A DNA stretch of 64,000 bases from Marinobacterium lacunae (GCF_000705555.1 NZ_JMQN01000059.1:1-64000); one strand, 5' to 3'. Numbered from the stretch's first letter, positions 17,251-26,961 are shown. Program-made: numbers and translations. Notes: generated by a model from the sequence alone, not told the origin.

Positions 17251-17486
17251 GTTTCACCATTTAGCGCTCGGAGTACTTCAGACCCCGCTAATATCGAGTG
17301 AATGCCAAGCCCCGATTAAAGTCAATATATTAATTTTATTGAGAGTATTAGTGGTCGATTGCGCCTGTCAGGCTTTGGTTGTAACGTCAACCGCAAATGC
17401 ACAGGCCTGAACAGTGGCTGGCAATTTAACTATGCTTTTCAGGTACTCGCGCAAAAATCCAACCGAGACCTGTATAGGGGGATCAG
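17251..17486. promoter_or_regulatory. Divergent promoter region of the two puuA-type genes
   Basis: 236 bp, noticeably A+T-rich in the middle (17310-17350, including TATATTAATTTTATT). It must hold both promoters. TTGACTTTAAT lies on the minus strand as a possible -35 for puuA. A strong AGGGGGA ribosome site precedes 17487. No clear PuuR-type operator was recognised. Confidence 0.45.
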
Positions 17487-18833
17487 ATGCAACGGCTTGA
17501 AACCTGGCTCAAGGAGAACCGGGTGACTGAAGTGGAGTGTGTTATCAGTGACCTGACCGGCATCGTCCGTGGGAAGATCTCACCGGTCGACAAATTTCTG
17601 TACGAACGCGGCATGCACCTGCCCGAGAGTGTTCTGTTGCAGACCGTCACCGGCGATTGGGTCGACGATGATATCTACTATTCACTGCTTGATCCGGCCG
17701 ATATCGACATGGTCTGCCAACCCGATCCGGACGCAACCTTCCTGTTGCCCTGGACGCAGGAGCCTACGGCACAGGTCATTCACGACACATACGACCGTGA
17801 CGGCAACCCTATCGAGCTCTCTCCGCGTAATGTTCTGAAAAAAGTGCTGGCGCTCTATGACGAGCAGGGCTGGCAGCCGATCGTCGCGCCGGAGATGGAG
17901 TTTTACCTGACGCAGCGGTGTGATGACCCGGATGTCCCCTTGGTGCCGCCGATCGGTCGCTCGGGCCGTCCTGAAACCGGGCGCCAGTCGTTCTCCATTG
18001 AGGCGGCGAACGAGTTCGATCCGCTGTTCGAGGATATGTACGACTGGTGCGAATATCAGGGGCTTGAGATCGATACCCTGATACATGAAGAGGGTACGGC
18101 GCAGATGGAGATCAACTTTCTCCACGGCGATGCGCTGATGCTGGCGGACCACGTTCAGGTGTTCAAGCGCACCATGCGCGAAGCCGCCATGAAGCACGGG
18201 GTGCTGGCGACCTTCATGGCCAAGCCGGTCAGTAACGAGCCGGGCAGTGCCATGCACCTGCACCAGAGCATTCTCGATGTCAAAACCGGCAGGAATATCT
18301 TCAGCAACCCCGATGGCAGCATGAGTGAGCTGTTCAAATACCACATAGGGGGTATGCAGCGTTACATCCCTGAACTGTTACCTTTGTTGGCACCGAATGT
18401 GAACTCTTTCCGCCGTTTCCTGCCTGATACCTCAGCGCCGATCAACGTGGAGTGGGGATATGCCAACAGAACCTGCGGGTTACGCATTCCGGAATCCAAC
18501 GCGGAGAACCAACGGCTGGAGAACCGTCTGGCCGGTGCTGACGCCAACAGCTATCTGGCAATTGCCGCCAGTCTGCTGTGTGGCTATATGGGCATGATGG
18601 AAAAGATCGAGCCGTCTCCGGCCTGCACGGGGCGGGCGTACGAGCGCAAGAACTTCAGCCTGCCGACCACCATTGAAAGTGCGGTCGAGAAGATGGAGCA
18701 GTCCAGTGCTGCGCGCAAATATCTGGGGGATGCCTTCACCGATGGTTATATCGCGGTGAAACGTGCTGAACATGAGAACTTCAAACGGGTAATCAGCTCC
18801 TGGGAGCGTGAGTTCCTGTTACTGAGCGTGTAA
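17487..18833 (+). CDS. Second PuuA-type glutamine synthetase family ligase
   Basis: A 448-residue glutamine-synthetase-fold protein. It has VECVISDLTGIVRGKISP, APEMEFYLT, EGTAQMEINF, GSAMHLHQS, NSFRRF and LENRLAGADANSYL. It is clearly a paralogue of, but not a copy of, the 15856-17250 gene. It lies 3 bp upstream of the puuB-type oxidase and is certainly co-transcribed with it. Role: ATP-dependent gamma-glutamylation of an amine such as putrescine, spermidine or ethanolamine. The presence of two paralogues suggests different amine preferences. Confidence 0.8.
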   Translation: MQRLETWLKENRVTEVECVISDLTGIVRGKISPVDKFLYERGMHLPESVLLQTVTGDWVDDDIYYSLLDPADIDMVCQPDPDATFLLPWTQEPTAQVIHDTYDRDGNPIELSPRNVLKKVLALYDEQGWQPIVAPEMEFYLTQRCDDPDVPLVPPIGRSGRPETGRQSFSIEAANEFDPLFEDMYDWCEYQGLEIDTLIHEEGTAQMEINFLHGDALMLADHVQVFKRTMREAAMKHGVLATFMAKPVSNEPGSAMHLHQSILDVKTGRNIFSNPDGSMSELFKYHIGGMQRYIPELLPLLAPNVNSFRRFLPDTSAPINVEWGYANRTCGLRIPESNAENQRLENRLAGADANSYLAIAASLLCGYMGMMEKIEPSPACTGRAYERKNFSLPTTIESAVEKMEQSSAARKYLGDAFTDGYIAVKRAEHENFKRVISSWEREFLLLSV

Positions 18834-18836
18834 ATA

Positions 18837-20126
18837 ATGACCGATCTGGATACGAACTACCCCGAGTCTTACTACGCAGCCTCCGCCAATCGGGTGCAGG
18901 ACTATCCGCAACTGTCCGAGGATATCGACTGTGATGTCTGCATCATCGGTGCGGGCTACACGGGGCTTTCGACCGCGTTGCACCTGCTTGAGCGCGGTGT
19001 CAGTGTGGTGATTCTTGAACAGGCGAAGGTCGGCTGGGGCGCGTCGGGTCGTAACGGTGGCCAGATCGTCAACAGCTACAGTCGTGATATCGATGTGGTC
19101 GAGCGCGCGGCAGGCACCCAGGTTGCCGATCAGCTTGGCGTCATGGCGTTCGAAGGCGGGCGTGTCATCCGCGAGTTCGTCGAGCGCTATTCGATCCAGT
19201 GCGACCTGAAAAATGGCGGTGTTTTTGCGGCGCTCAACGCCAAGCAGATGAAGGAGCTTGAGCACCAGAAAGCGCTCTGGGAGCGTTACGGCTACGATAA
19301 GCTTGAGTTGCTTGATGCCAAGACGATGACCGGCGTTGTGGCCAGCAACCGGTATGTTGGCGGCATGCTGGATCATGGCGGTGGCCATATTCATCCACTT
19401 AACCTTGCCCTGGGTGAAGCGGACGCTGTCACCCGTATGGGTGGGCATATATTCGAACACTCTGGGGTTATTGCGATCTCCCGCGATGAGCAACCGGTTG
19501 CAGTGACCAAGCGTGGCAGTGTCCGTGCGAAAAAGCTGGTGATCGCCGGTAATGCGTATTTGGGAGGGCTGGTGCCTGAACTCAAGGCCAAATCCATGCC
19601 GTGCGGTACGCAGGTGATCGCCACCGAACCGCTGAGCGATGATCTGGCCAAGGCACTCATTCCGCAGGACTATTGCATCGAAGACTGTAACTATCTGCTC
19701 GATTATTACCGTCTCTCCGCTGACAAGCGCCTGCTGTATGGCGGTGGTGTAGTTTACGGCGCGCGCGATCCCAAAGACATTGAACGACTGGTCCGGCCTA
19801 AAATGCTCAAAACCTTTCCGCAACTCGAAGCGATCCGTATCGAGTATCGCTGGACAGGCAACTTCCTGATGACGCTCTCACGCCTGCCTCAGGTGGGGCA
19901 TATCAACGAGAATATCCTGTATTCGCAGGGGTGTAGCGGGCATGGGGTGACCTATACCCATCTGGCCGGTCGGCTGTTGTCCGAACGTATACTGGGCGAC
20001 TCAAAGCGCTTTGAAGCCTTCGCATCGCTGACACATTATCCGTTTCCCGGTGGCCATATGTTCCAGGTGCCGTTCAGTGCAGTGGGGGCGTGGTATTACT
20101 CCATGCGCGATCGGCTGGGGATTTAA
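18837..20126 (+). CDS. puuB: Gamma-glutamylputrescine oxidase-like FAD-dependent oxidoreductase (PuuB)
   Basis: A 429-residue DAO-family flavoenzyme. The dinucleotide-binding strand DVCIIGAGYTGLSTALHL is followed by VGWGASGRNGGQIV, the FAD-contacting signature of PuuB/OrdL-type oxidases. The C-terminal SQGCSGHGVTYTHLAG closes the FAD site. It would oxidise the gamma-glutamylated amine made by the adjacent ligase to the aldehyde used by PuuC, releasing H2O2 and ammonia. Start 3 bp after the ligase stop. Confidence 0.85.
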   Translation: MTDLDTNYPESYYAASANRVQDYPQLSEDIDCDVCIIGAGYTGLSTALHLLERGVSVVILEQAKVGWGASGRNGGQIVNSYSRDIDVVERAAGTQVADQLGVMAFEGGRVIREFVERYSIQCDLKNGGVFAALNAKQMKELEHQKALWERYGYDKLELLDAKTMTGVVASNRYVGGMLDHGGGHIHPLNLALGEADAVTRMGGHIFEHSGVIAISRDEQPVAVTKRGSVRAKKLVIAGNAYLGGLVPELKAKSMPCGTQVIATEPLSDDLAKALIPQDYCIEDCNYLLDYYRLSADKRLLYGGGVVYGARDPKDIERLVRPKMLKTFPQLEAIRIEYRWTGNFLMTLSRLPQVGHINENILYSQGCSGHGVTYTHLAGRLLSERILGDSKRFEAFASLTHYPFPGGHMFQVPFSAVGAWYYSMRDRLGI

Positions 20127-20230
20127 CACGGCGTATCAAATTGGTGCGAACGTTTTACAATCCTTGAACCGTTGAAGGCTTTATTTATCAATGCAGAGCG
20201 CATAGCTAAAGGCATTGTTAAAAACGACAA

Positions 20231-20253
20231 TCTGCGCCCCATTATCGCGCAGA
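20231..20253. promoter_or_regulatory. Inverted repeat upstream of the chemoreceptor operon
   Basis: TCTGCGC-N9-GCGCAGA is a seven-base perfect inverted repeat about 110 bp upstream of the sigma-54-type promoter. Its position suits an activator site, but the binding protein is unknown. Confidence 0.35.
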
Positions 20254-20276
20254 AAATGGTTAATGAATAAACAGTG

Positions 20277-20293
20277 TGCGCCAAAGCGGTGCG
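20277..20293. promoter_or_regulatory. NtrC-like binding site
   Basis: TGCGCCAAAGCGGTGCG keeps the GCRC-N7-GTGC geometry of NtrC sites (consensus GCAC-N7-GTGC, one change). Its centre is roughly 80 bp upstream of the start expected from the sigma-54-type promoter, a standard enhancer distance. Confidence 0.5.
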
Positions 20294-20340
20294 TTTTCTG
20301 TTTTTCGCACAAAAAACTTCCCTGATTGCACTGCACTACA

Positions 20341-20357
20341 TTGGCGCGCTGCTTGCT
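20341..20357 (+). promoter_or_regulatory. Sigma-54 (RpoN) type promoter of the chemoreceptor-kinase-regulator operon
   Basis: TTGGCGCGCTGCTTGCT matches the -24/-12 consensus TTGGCACG-N4-TTGCW at 12 of 13 defined positions, with exact GG-N10-GC spacing. It lies 36 bp before the chemoreceptor ATG. Together with the NtrC-like site it suggests nitrogen-limitation control. Confidence 0.65.
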
Positions 20358-20392
20358 TTAGCACTCCGGTCTTTTGATTCGGGAGTGAATGG

Positions 20393-22540
20393 ATGAAGCA
20401 GTTCAAAAGCCATCAGATGAGCCTTTCAAGTGCGGAGAAACGCTGGCTACCCTGGTTTGGCAGTACCGGAAAATTGGCGATGCGTTGGTCGTGTCTGCTG
20501 AATCGGGATGCCACCGAGGTGCTAGAGCACACATTCGAGGGTGTTGCCCGAATACGTGTGGCGATTCTCGAGCGCTGGGCCCGCAGCCAGTGGAGCCACC
20601 TTGAAAGCCTTGCCGATCAGTTGGCTGAGCATCATCCAGAACTTGATCCCGCATTGTTTGACAACAAACTGAGTCAGGCAGGTGACTTTTCAGAGCTGTT
20701 TTTCGTGACCGCTACAGGTGAGGTGGCGCACTCCACGGCACAGGGGCGTGCCGGGGCGATGGTTGTCGATACCCGCGCATTGAACGAAGGGCTGAAGCAG
20801 CCTTTTCTCCACGGCCCATACACTGATCCGATAACTGAGCAGTTAGGGCCCTCAAGCTCCAAGTTTCACGATCAGGTGACGCTGATGTTCTATCAGCCGC
20901 TTAAGGTGGGCGGTGAGGTCATAGGCTGCGTCTGTGGCCGTGTACCCAACGATGTAATCGGTGACCTGATTCAGCGTGAGGCCGGGCATATTTACCCCGA
21001 GTCCGGCGATAACTATCTGTTTATGGTTGAGTCGCGGTTCGACCGATCTATCCAGCAAGGTTCAGCCCTGTCGCGCTCGCGCTTTGAGGACGACACTTTC
21101 TCCCACGGCGAAAATCTGAAAAGCGGTATTCATACCGGTTTTGGCACTGTGCGCATTCAGCGGCATACCGAGTTCGAGATCCGCTTTACTGACCCGGCGA
21201 CCGGCCAACTGCACCCTGGTGTACGCGAGACGATCCGCAACGGTGAAAATCTCTATGTGCTCTATCCCGGGTATTCCGACTACCGCCACATACCGGTTAT
21301 CGGCAAGGGTGTGACCTTCCAGCTGCCGGGCTCGCCTGATCGCTGGGGCATGATGTGCGAAGCGGATCTCGAGGAGGTTTATCGCCGTCGCTCCATCAGC
21401 TACAAGCAGGCGCGCCTGCTAACACTCACCATGGGCGGCGCTTGGGGGCTCGGTGCTGTTTTGCCTGCTCTTCTGGATATGCAAGCGGTGTACACCTATC
21501 TGGCGCAGGGTATGCTCCTGCTAGGTGGGGGCCTGATATATATGGCATGTGGCCCGAAAAGGCTGGCCCGTCGCATGGATCGCATGACCGACGTGATACG
21601 CACTTTGGCAGAGGGCGAGGGCAACCTGCGTCAGCGGATCGATACCGAGAGCATGTCTAATGATGAGACCAACGACCTGTCCCGATGGATCAACAGCTTT
21701 GTCGATAACCTTGATGCAATTGTCGGACAGGTGATCAAGGCCGCCGACGGTGTTGAGCGCAGCAGCGATACCATGCAGGCGCGTAACCAGATCGCCCATC
21801 AGTCGGCCAATCGGGTGAAGAGTGCCGTGGATGGCATGATGGCACTCGTATCGGAGCAGCTTGATGATATCTCCAAGGCGTCGATGACCGCCGAGGAGAT
21901 GCGTGCAGCCATGGAGCAGGTGGTGGAAGAGGCACGCCGCAGCTACGAAAACGCACGCGAAGGTACCCAAACCATTCGCGACGTGGTGCTGACATCGGCA
22001 CAGAGAATGCAGGGGCTCAACCAGCGCACATCGGAGATTGGCGAGATCGTCAACGTTATCACCGATATCACGGCACAGACCAATCTGCTGGCGTTGAACG
22101 CGGCCATTGAGGCTGCACGCGCCGGCGAGCACGGTAGGGGATTCTCGGTTGTGGCCGACGAAGTACGGGGATTGGCGGCACGTACGGAAGCGGCGGCTCA
22201 GGATATCGGCTCCAAGATCGAGCGGATTCAGATCGAAAGCGGCGAGGCGGTGCGTTTTATGGAGAAGGGGGTCGAAGATGTGGATCAGAACCTGCAAATG
22301 ACGCAGGACGCCGCAACCGACAACGCCGAGCTGCATCGACTGGTGGAGCAGATGTTCTCCATCATCAAGCATATCGACGAGAGCAGTCAGCGCAACGGCA
22401 AGACCGCTGGGGATGTTGCGCAGATAAGTGGCGAGATGAGTGAGGCGATCCGCACGCTTAAGGTGACTTCAGATCAGGCGCGGGTAACCGCGTCCAAGCT
22501 GCAGCAACTGGTCGGCTCGTTCGAGGTCTCCCATGCCTGA
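20393..22540 (+). CDS. Methyl-accepting chemotaxis protein with N-terminal sensor and mid-protein membrane hairpin
   Basis: A 715-residue chemoreceptor. The C-terminal signalling domain is standard, with the hairpin tip [20 protein letters not shown] and [23 protein letters not shown]-like stretch follows at 383-440. The layout is odd: there is no N-terminal membrane segment. Residues 1-335 form a soluble, Cache-like sensor ([31 protein letters not shown]). Two hydrophobic segments lie back to back at about 341-362 and 364-386, so the sensor should be cytoplasmic. First gene of the sigma-54-type operon; the permease-kinase gene starts 60 bp after its stop. Confidence 0.85.
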   Translation: MKQFKSHQMSLSSAEKRWLPWFGSTGKLAMRWSCLLNRDATEVLEHTFEGVARIRVAILERWARSQWSHLESLADQLAEHHPELDPALFDNKLSQAGDFSELFFVTATGEVAHSTAQGRAGAMVVDTRALNEGLKQPFLHGPYTDPITEQLGPSSSKFHDQVTLMFYQPLKVGGEVIGCVCGRVPNDVIGDLIQREAGHIYPESGDNYLFMVESRFDRSIQQGSALSRSRFEDDTFSHGENLKSGIHTGFGTVRIQRHTEFEIRFTDPATGQLHPGVRETIRNGENLYVLYPGYSDYRHIPVIGKGVTFQLPGSPDRWGMMCEADLEEVYRRRSISYKQARLLTLTMGGAWGLGAVLPALLDMQAVYTYLAQGMLLLGGGLIYMACGPKRLARRMDRMTDVIRTLAEGEGNLRQRIDTESMSNDETNDLSRWINSFVDNLDAIVGQVIKAADGVERSSDTMQARNQIAHQSANRVKSAVDGMMALVSEQLDDISKASMTAEEMRAAMEQVVEEARRSYENAREGTQTIRDVVLTSAQRMQGLNQRTSEIGEIVNVITDITAQTNLLALNAAIEAARAGEHGRGFSVVADEVRGLAARTEAAAQDIGSKIERIQIESGEAVRFMEKGVEDVDQNLQMTQDAATDNAELHRLVEQMFSIIKHIDESSQRNGKTAGDVAQISGEMSEAIRTLKVTSDQARVTASKLQQLVGSFEVSHA

Positions 22541-22600
22541 TCGGCCTAGGGTTTCCCCTGGGGCTTGCAAACTCCGTAACTGAGGATACACAACACACGC

Positions 22601-25600
22601 ATGCTGCCGTCGCAAACGATTCTCAAGGTGCGCCGCCACTACAACAAGTGGGTCGCCAACCAGATGCTCGAGGACTACGCCCTGCGCTTCACATCAAGGG
22701 CGGGACGGCGCATGTCCATCGACCGGGTGGCCAAGACCGCACTCGGGGCGACGGCGTTTCTGGCACTAGAGGGGATCGCGGCGGCGGTAACGCTCAGCTA
22801 CGGCTTTACCAATACGCTGATCGCGATGCTGGTGGTGTGTCTGGTGTTCTTTATCACCGGCTTTCCGATCAGCTACTACTCTGCCAAACACGGCCTGGAT
22901 ATCGATCTACTGACACGCGGCGCGGGCTTTGGATACCTCGGGTCTACCATTACGTCACTGATCTACGCCTCTTTCACCTTTATCTTCTTTGCGATAGAAG
23001 CGGCTATTCTCGCCTCGGCACTGCAGGCGCTGTTCGGTATTCCGCTATCGGTCGGGTATGTGATCTGTGCCGTTGCGGTGATACCGGTAGTCACCCACGG
23101 TATATCGGCGATAAGCCGTTTTCAGGTCGGCACCCAAACGCTGTGGTTGCTGTTGCAGTGCTCGGCGCTGGCGGTGGTGGTGTTCTTCGAATACCAGCAC
23201 ATGGGCGATTGGGTGAACTTCGCGCCGGTGGGCCGCTCGCAAGAGGGGCACTTCGATATTCTGCTGTTCGGTGCTGCGGCCTCTGTCTTCTTTGCCATGG
23301 TGGCGCAGATCGGTGAACAGGTGGACTACCTGCGCTTCATGCCGCCCAAAACCGAAGAGAACAAGCGCCGCTGGTGGTTCTGGCTGATTCTGGCAGGTCC
23401 CGGTTGGGTGTTTGTGGGCCTGATCAAGATGCTGCTTGGCTCGTTTCTGGCGTATCTGGCAATCAGTCAGGGGGAGACCTTCGCCCGTGCCAGTGACCCC
23501 ACCTACATGTACCAGATGGTGTTCGCCTATCTGACTCACTCGCCATCGGTATCGCTGGTGCTGGCGGCGCTGATGGTGATCCTCTCGCAGATGAAGATCA
23601 ACGTTACCAACGCCTATGCAGGCTCAATTGCGTGGTCGAACTTCTTCTCGCGCCTCACGCACAGCCACCCGGGCCGGGTGGTCTGGCTGGTGTTCAACGT
23701 GGCGATTGCACTGATCCTGATGGAGCTGGGTATCTATCAGGCGCTGGAGGCGATTCTCGGCATATTCGCCATAGTGGCAGTTAGCTGGCTGGCGTCTCTG
23801 GCCGCGGATCTGTTGATCAATAAACCGCTGGGCTTAAGTCCCCCCTATGTTGAGTTCAAGCGCGCCCATCTGTATGACATCAACCCGGTGGGTACCGGTT
23901 CCATGCTGCTGGCGACCACACTGGGGGTGCTGTGCTATCTGGGCTGGTTCGGTGAGGTGGTGAAAACCCTGTCCCACTTTGTCAGCCTTGTAACCTGCTT
24001 TATCGCTGTGCCACTGATCGCATGGCTCACCGGTGGCCGCTACTACCTCGCGCGGCAACCGGCGGATGCGGAGCTCGCGGTGCATCAGTGTGCCGAACAC
24101 CCGGGCCATATCACCTGCGGTATCTGTGAGAATCGTTTCGAGCGCGAGGACATGAGTTATTGTCCGGCCTATGGGCAGCCGATCTGTTCGCTGTGCTGTT
24201 CACTGGATGCGCGTTGTATGGACAGCTGCAAACCGCGGGCACGTTTCTCTGCCCAGCTGATTGGCTTTTTACGGCTGTTTTTGCCGCGCAGTATCGTACG
24301 CACCATCAACTCCCGGTTTGGCCGTTTTGTCGGCATGCTGCTGCCGGTTAACTTGTTGTTGGGAGCCTTGCTGGCGCTCGTGTACAGGCAGATGCAACCA
24401 GAAGACCCGGTGCAGGTTGAGCTGCTCAGCCAGACACTCTGGACCCTGTTCTTTGTGTTGTTGATCGCCTCGGGCGTCATCACCTGGTTTTTCCTGCTGG
24501 CACATGAAAGTCGCTGGGTGGCGCAGAAAGAGTCCAACCGCCAAACGCGAAAACTGATCCGAGAGATCGAGGCGCACGAGCAGACTGACCTTGCCTTGCA
24601 GCAGGCCAAAGAGCAGGCCGAGCGTGCCAATGCGGCCAAGAGCCGCTACATCAGCGGCATCAGTCATGAACTGCGCACGCCCCTGCAATCGATACTCGGC
24701 TATGCGCAACTGCTGGCCGACCAGCCTGAGACGCCCGTACGCATGAAGCCCGGGCTTAACACCATCCACCGCAGCGGCCAGTATCTTGCCGACCTGATAG
24801 AGGGCCTGCTCGATATTTCAAAGATCGAAGCGGGCAGACTGGAGCTGTACCGCAACCAGGTGCAATTGCCTGAGTTGATAGACCAGTTTGCCGATATGTT
24901 CGCAATGCAGGCCAGCGGCAAGGGGATAGCGTTTCACTGCCGAATACTCGACCCGCTGCCGCAATTGGTGATCGCCGACGAGAAGCGTTTGCGTCAGATA
25001 CTGATTAACCTGCTTTCCAATGCGGTTAAATACACAGCAAGCGGGCAGGTTGAGTTCGAAATCCGCTACCGTAATCAGGTAGCCGAGTTCAGCATACGGG
25101 ATACGGGCCCAGGTATCCCCAAGGCGCATCTGGCACGGATTTTCGACCCCTTCGAGCGGGTGCGTACCGCCGACAGCCCGAATCTGCCGGGCACTGGGCT
25201 AGGGCTTACGATCGTAAAACTACTGACCGAAATTATGGGCGGCGATCTACAGGTTGAGAGTGAGCCGGGGCGGGGCAGCTGCTTCTCGGTAAGTCTGATG
25301 TTGCCTTGGCTGGATCCGCAAACCCGTGATAAAACCAAGGCGCAGCGTGTTGTTGGGTATGCCGGATATCAGCGCACGGTGTGTTTAGTGGACGACGATC
25401 CGGTCTTGCGTGGCCTGCTGTCCGATTTGCTGACCCCCCTGGGCTTCAGGGCGTTGGAAGCGCACGACGCCGAGGCCTGTCTGGCGTTGCTGCAAAACAG
25501 CCAACCTGATCTATTCCTGCTGGATATATCGATGCCCGGCATGAACGGTCTGCAACTGGCCAGAGAGTTGCGCAATCGCAGCATAGATGCCCCCATCATC

Positions 25601-26011
25601 ATGCTTTCGGCCGATGCGCGTGAATATCGCAAGGACGTTGGCGTAGAAACGGCGTATAACGACTATCTGGTCAAACCCGTGGAGAATCAGGCGCTGCTCG
25701 ATAGAGTTGCGCGGCACCTGAAACTGGAGTGGATTTATCAGAGTGCAGAGACTGAGCCTGCGCCTCCCGAACCTCGCGTGGCATTAAGCGAGTCGCCATC
25801 AGCCGACATGGATTGGTCGATACCGGATCATGAACTCATTCATGAACTGCGTGCCTATGCCGAGATCGGTTATCGAAAAGGCGTGCGTGCAACACTTGAA
25901 AAACTGGACCAACAGGGCGTGCTTGATGCGCCGACGCTACAACACCTGAATAAACTGACCAGCACACTACAGTTTGCACAGCTGGCTCAGTGCCTGGAGC
26001 TTTCAGACTGA
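22601..26011 (+). CDS. NCS1 permease-fused hybrid sensor histidine kinase
   Basis: 1136 residues. Residues 1-480 are a nearly complete NCS1 (purine/cytosine permease-like) transporter fold of about 12 helices (LEDYALRF, GFPISYYSAKHGLDIDLLTRGAGFGYLG). Residues 497-543 hold nine cysteines (CGIC, CSLCC, CMDSC), a probable metal site. Two more helices lie at 576-595 and 610-633, then a coiled coil (640-680), HisKA with His689 (SGISHELRTPL), HATPase with NLLSNAVKYT, DTGPGIP and GTGLGL, and a receiver with Asp975 and Lys1025. The tail 1045-1136 lacks the obvious H motif of an Hpt. The arrangement is like CbrA, whose permease part is SLC5. Probably senses a purine, pyrimidine, hydantoin or allantoin. 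Confidence 0.85.
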   Translation: MLPSQTILKVRRHYNKWVANQMLEDYALRFTSRAGRRMSIDRVAKTALGATAFLALEGIAAAVTLSYGFTNTLIAMLVVCLVFFITGFPISYYSAKHGLDIDLLTRGAGFGYLGSTITSLIYASFTFIFFAIEAAILASALQALFGIPLSVGYVICAVAVIPVVTHGISAISRFQVGTQTLWLLLQCSALAVVVFFEYQHMGDWVNFAPVGRSQEGHFDILLFGAAASVFFAMVAQIGEQVDYLRFMPPKTEENKRRWWFWLILAGPGWVFVGLIKMLLGSFLAYLAISQGETFARASDPTYMYQMVFAYLTHSPSVSLVLAALMVILSQMKINVTNAYAGSIAWSNFFSRLTHSHPGRVVWLVFNVAIALILMELGIYQALEAILGIFAIVAVSWLASLAADLLINKPLGLSPPYVEFKRAHLYDINPVGTGSMLLATTLGVLCYLGWFGEVVKTLSHFVSLVTCFIAVPLIAWLTGGRYYLARQPADAELAVHQCAEHPGHITCGICENRFEREDMSYCPAYGQPICSLCCSLDARCMDSCKPRARFSAQLIGFLRLFLPRSIVRTINSRFGRFVGMLLPVNLLLGALLALVYRQMQPEDPVQVELLSQTLWTLFFVLLIASGVITWFFLLAHESRWVAQKESNRQTRKLIREIEAHEQTDLALQQAKEQAERANAAKSRYISGISHELRTPLQSILGYAQLLADQPETPVRMKPGLNTIHRSGQYLADLIEGLLDISKIEAGRLELYRNQVQLPELIDQFADMFAMQASGKGIAFHCRILDPLPQLVIADEKRLRQILINLLSNAVKYTASGQVEFEIRYRNQVAEFSIRDTGPGIPKAHLARIFDPFERVRTADSPNLPGTGLGLTIVKLLTEIMGGDLQVESEPGRGSCFSVSLMLPWLDPQTRDKTKAQRVVGYAGYQRTVCLVDDDPVLRGLLSDLLTPLGFRALEAHDAEACLALLQNSQPDLFLLDISMPGMNGLQLARELRNRSIDAPIIMLSADAREYRKDVGVETAYNDYLVKPVENQALLDRVARHLKLEWIYQSAETEPAPPEPRVALSESPSADMDWSIPDHELIHELRAYAEIGYRKGVRATLEKLDQQGVLDAPTLQHLNKLTSTLQFAQLAQCLELSD

Positions 26012-26925
26012 TGAACAGCAATAACGCCCCTACCGATATCGCGCTTGTGGTCGATGACTCGCCGGACACCCTGAGTCTGATCAACGACGCGCTTGAGGCA
26101 GCCGGTATCGATGTACTGGTGGCACTGGAGGGACGGCAGGCGCTGAGCATCGCCAAGCGTATGCGACCGGACATCATCTTGATGGATGGTGTCATGCCCC
26201 ATATGGATGGGTTTGAAGCCTGTCGGGCACTGAAAGCGGATCCGGAGCTGCAATCCATACCGGTGATCTTCATGACGGGGCTTGCCGATACCAACGATGT
26301 GATCAAAGGGCTCGAAGCTGGTGGGGTGGATTACCTGACCAAACCGATCAACCCCAATGAACTCTTGGCGCGCATGAAGGTGCATCTTGATAACGCACGT
26401 CTGGCGAACAGTGCCCGCAGCGCACTCGACAGTCTCGGTCAGCACCTGCTTACCGTCAGTGACGATGGCCACATACGCTGGGCAACGCCGCAAACACATG
26501 CACTGCTTGCCCGGGCAAGGGCTGACGAGGCATGGCAGCACAAGCACCTTGCGCCACAGATTCGATACTGGCTGGATCACACGCCACAGGTGGAGGAACA
26601 GCTAAGTCTTGAAGGCCTTGACTACCCACTGGCGCTGAAGCTTATCAGCCATGAGGGCAACGGCGAAAAGCTGATGAAACTGCTGGATCTTCAACGTACC
26701 GACGGCGCTGCCATGTTGCGTGAGAAGCTCGATCTGACTGAGCGCGAATCACAGGTGCTGTTCTGGATCGCCAACGGAAAAACCAACCGGGAAGCGGCAG
26801 AGATACTCGAGATGAGCCCGCGTACCGTCAATAAGCATCTGGAGCAGATCTTTCCCAAACTGGGCGTCGAGAACCGCACAGCTGCGGCGGGCGTGGCATT
26901 AAGAATTCTGGTTGCGAACCAGTGA
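26011..26925 (+). CDS. LuxR-type response regulator, partner of the permease-fused kinase
   Basis: 304 residues. Receiver domain at about 8-125 (VVDDSPDT acid pocket, phosphoacceptor Asp59 in IILMDG, YLTKPIN Lys). A middle part of about 105 residues has no clear domain (125-230). A LuxR/GerE helix-turn-helix is at the C-terminus (LTERESQVLFWIANGKTNRE, MSPRTVNKHLEQIF). Its ATG overlaps the kinase stop by 1 nt (TGATG), so the pair is translationally coupled. A likely target is the downstream urea transporter or the chemoreceptor operon itself. Confidence 0.88.
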   Translation: MNSNNAPTDIALVVDDSPDTLSLINDALEAAGIDVLVALEGRQALSIAKRMRPDIILMDGVMPHMDGFEACRALKADPELQSIPVIFMTGLADTNDVIKGLEAGGVDYLTKPINPNELLARMKVHLDNARLANSARSALDSLGQHLLTVSDDGHIRWATPQTHALLARARADEAWQHKHLAPQIRYWLDHTPQVEEQLSLEGLDYPLALKLISHEGNGEKLMKLLDLQRTDGAAMLREKLDLTERESQVLFWIANGKTNREAAEILEMSPRTVNKHLEQIFPKLGVENRTAAAGVALRILVANQ

Positions 26926-26961
26926 ACGTAAAACGGTTGGGCCTTATGCAATTTCGAGGGT

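Noticed and set aside
18819-19823. 334-codon minus-strand ORF opposite puuB
   Set aside because: Shadow frame; puuB on the plus strand has all FAD motifs.
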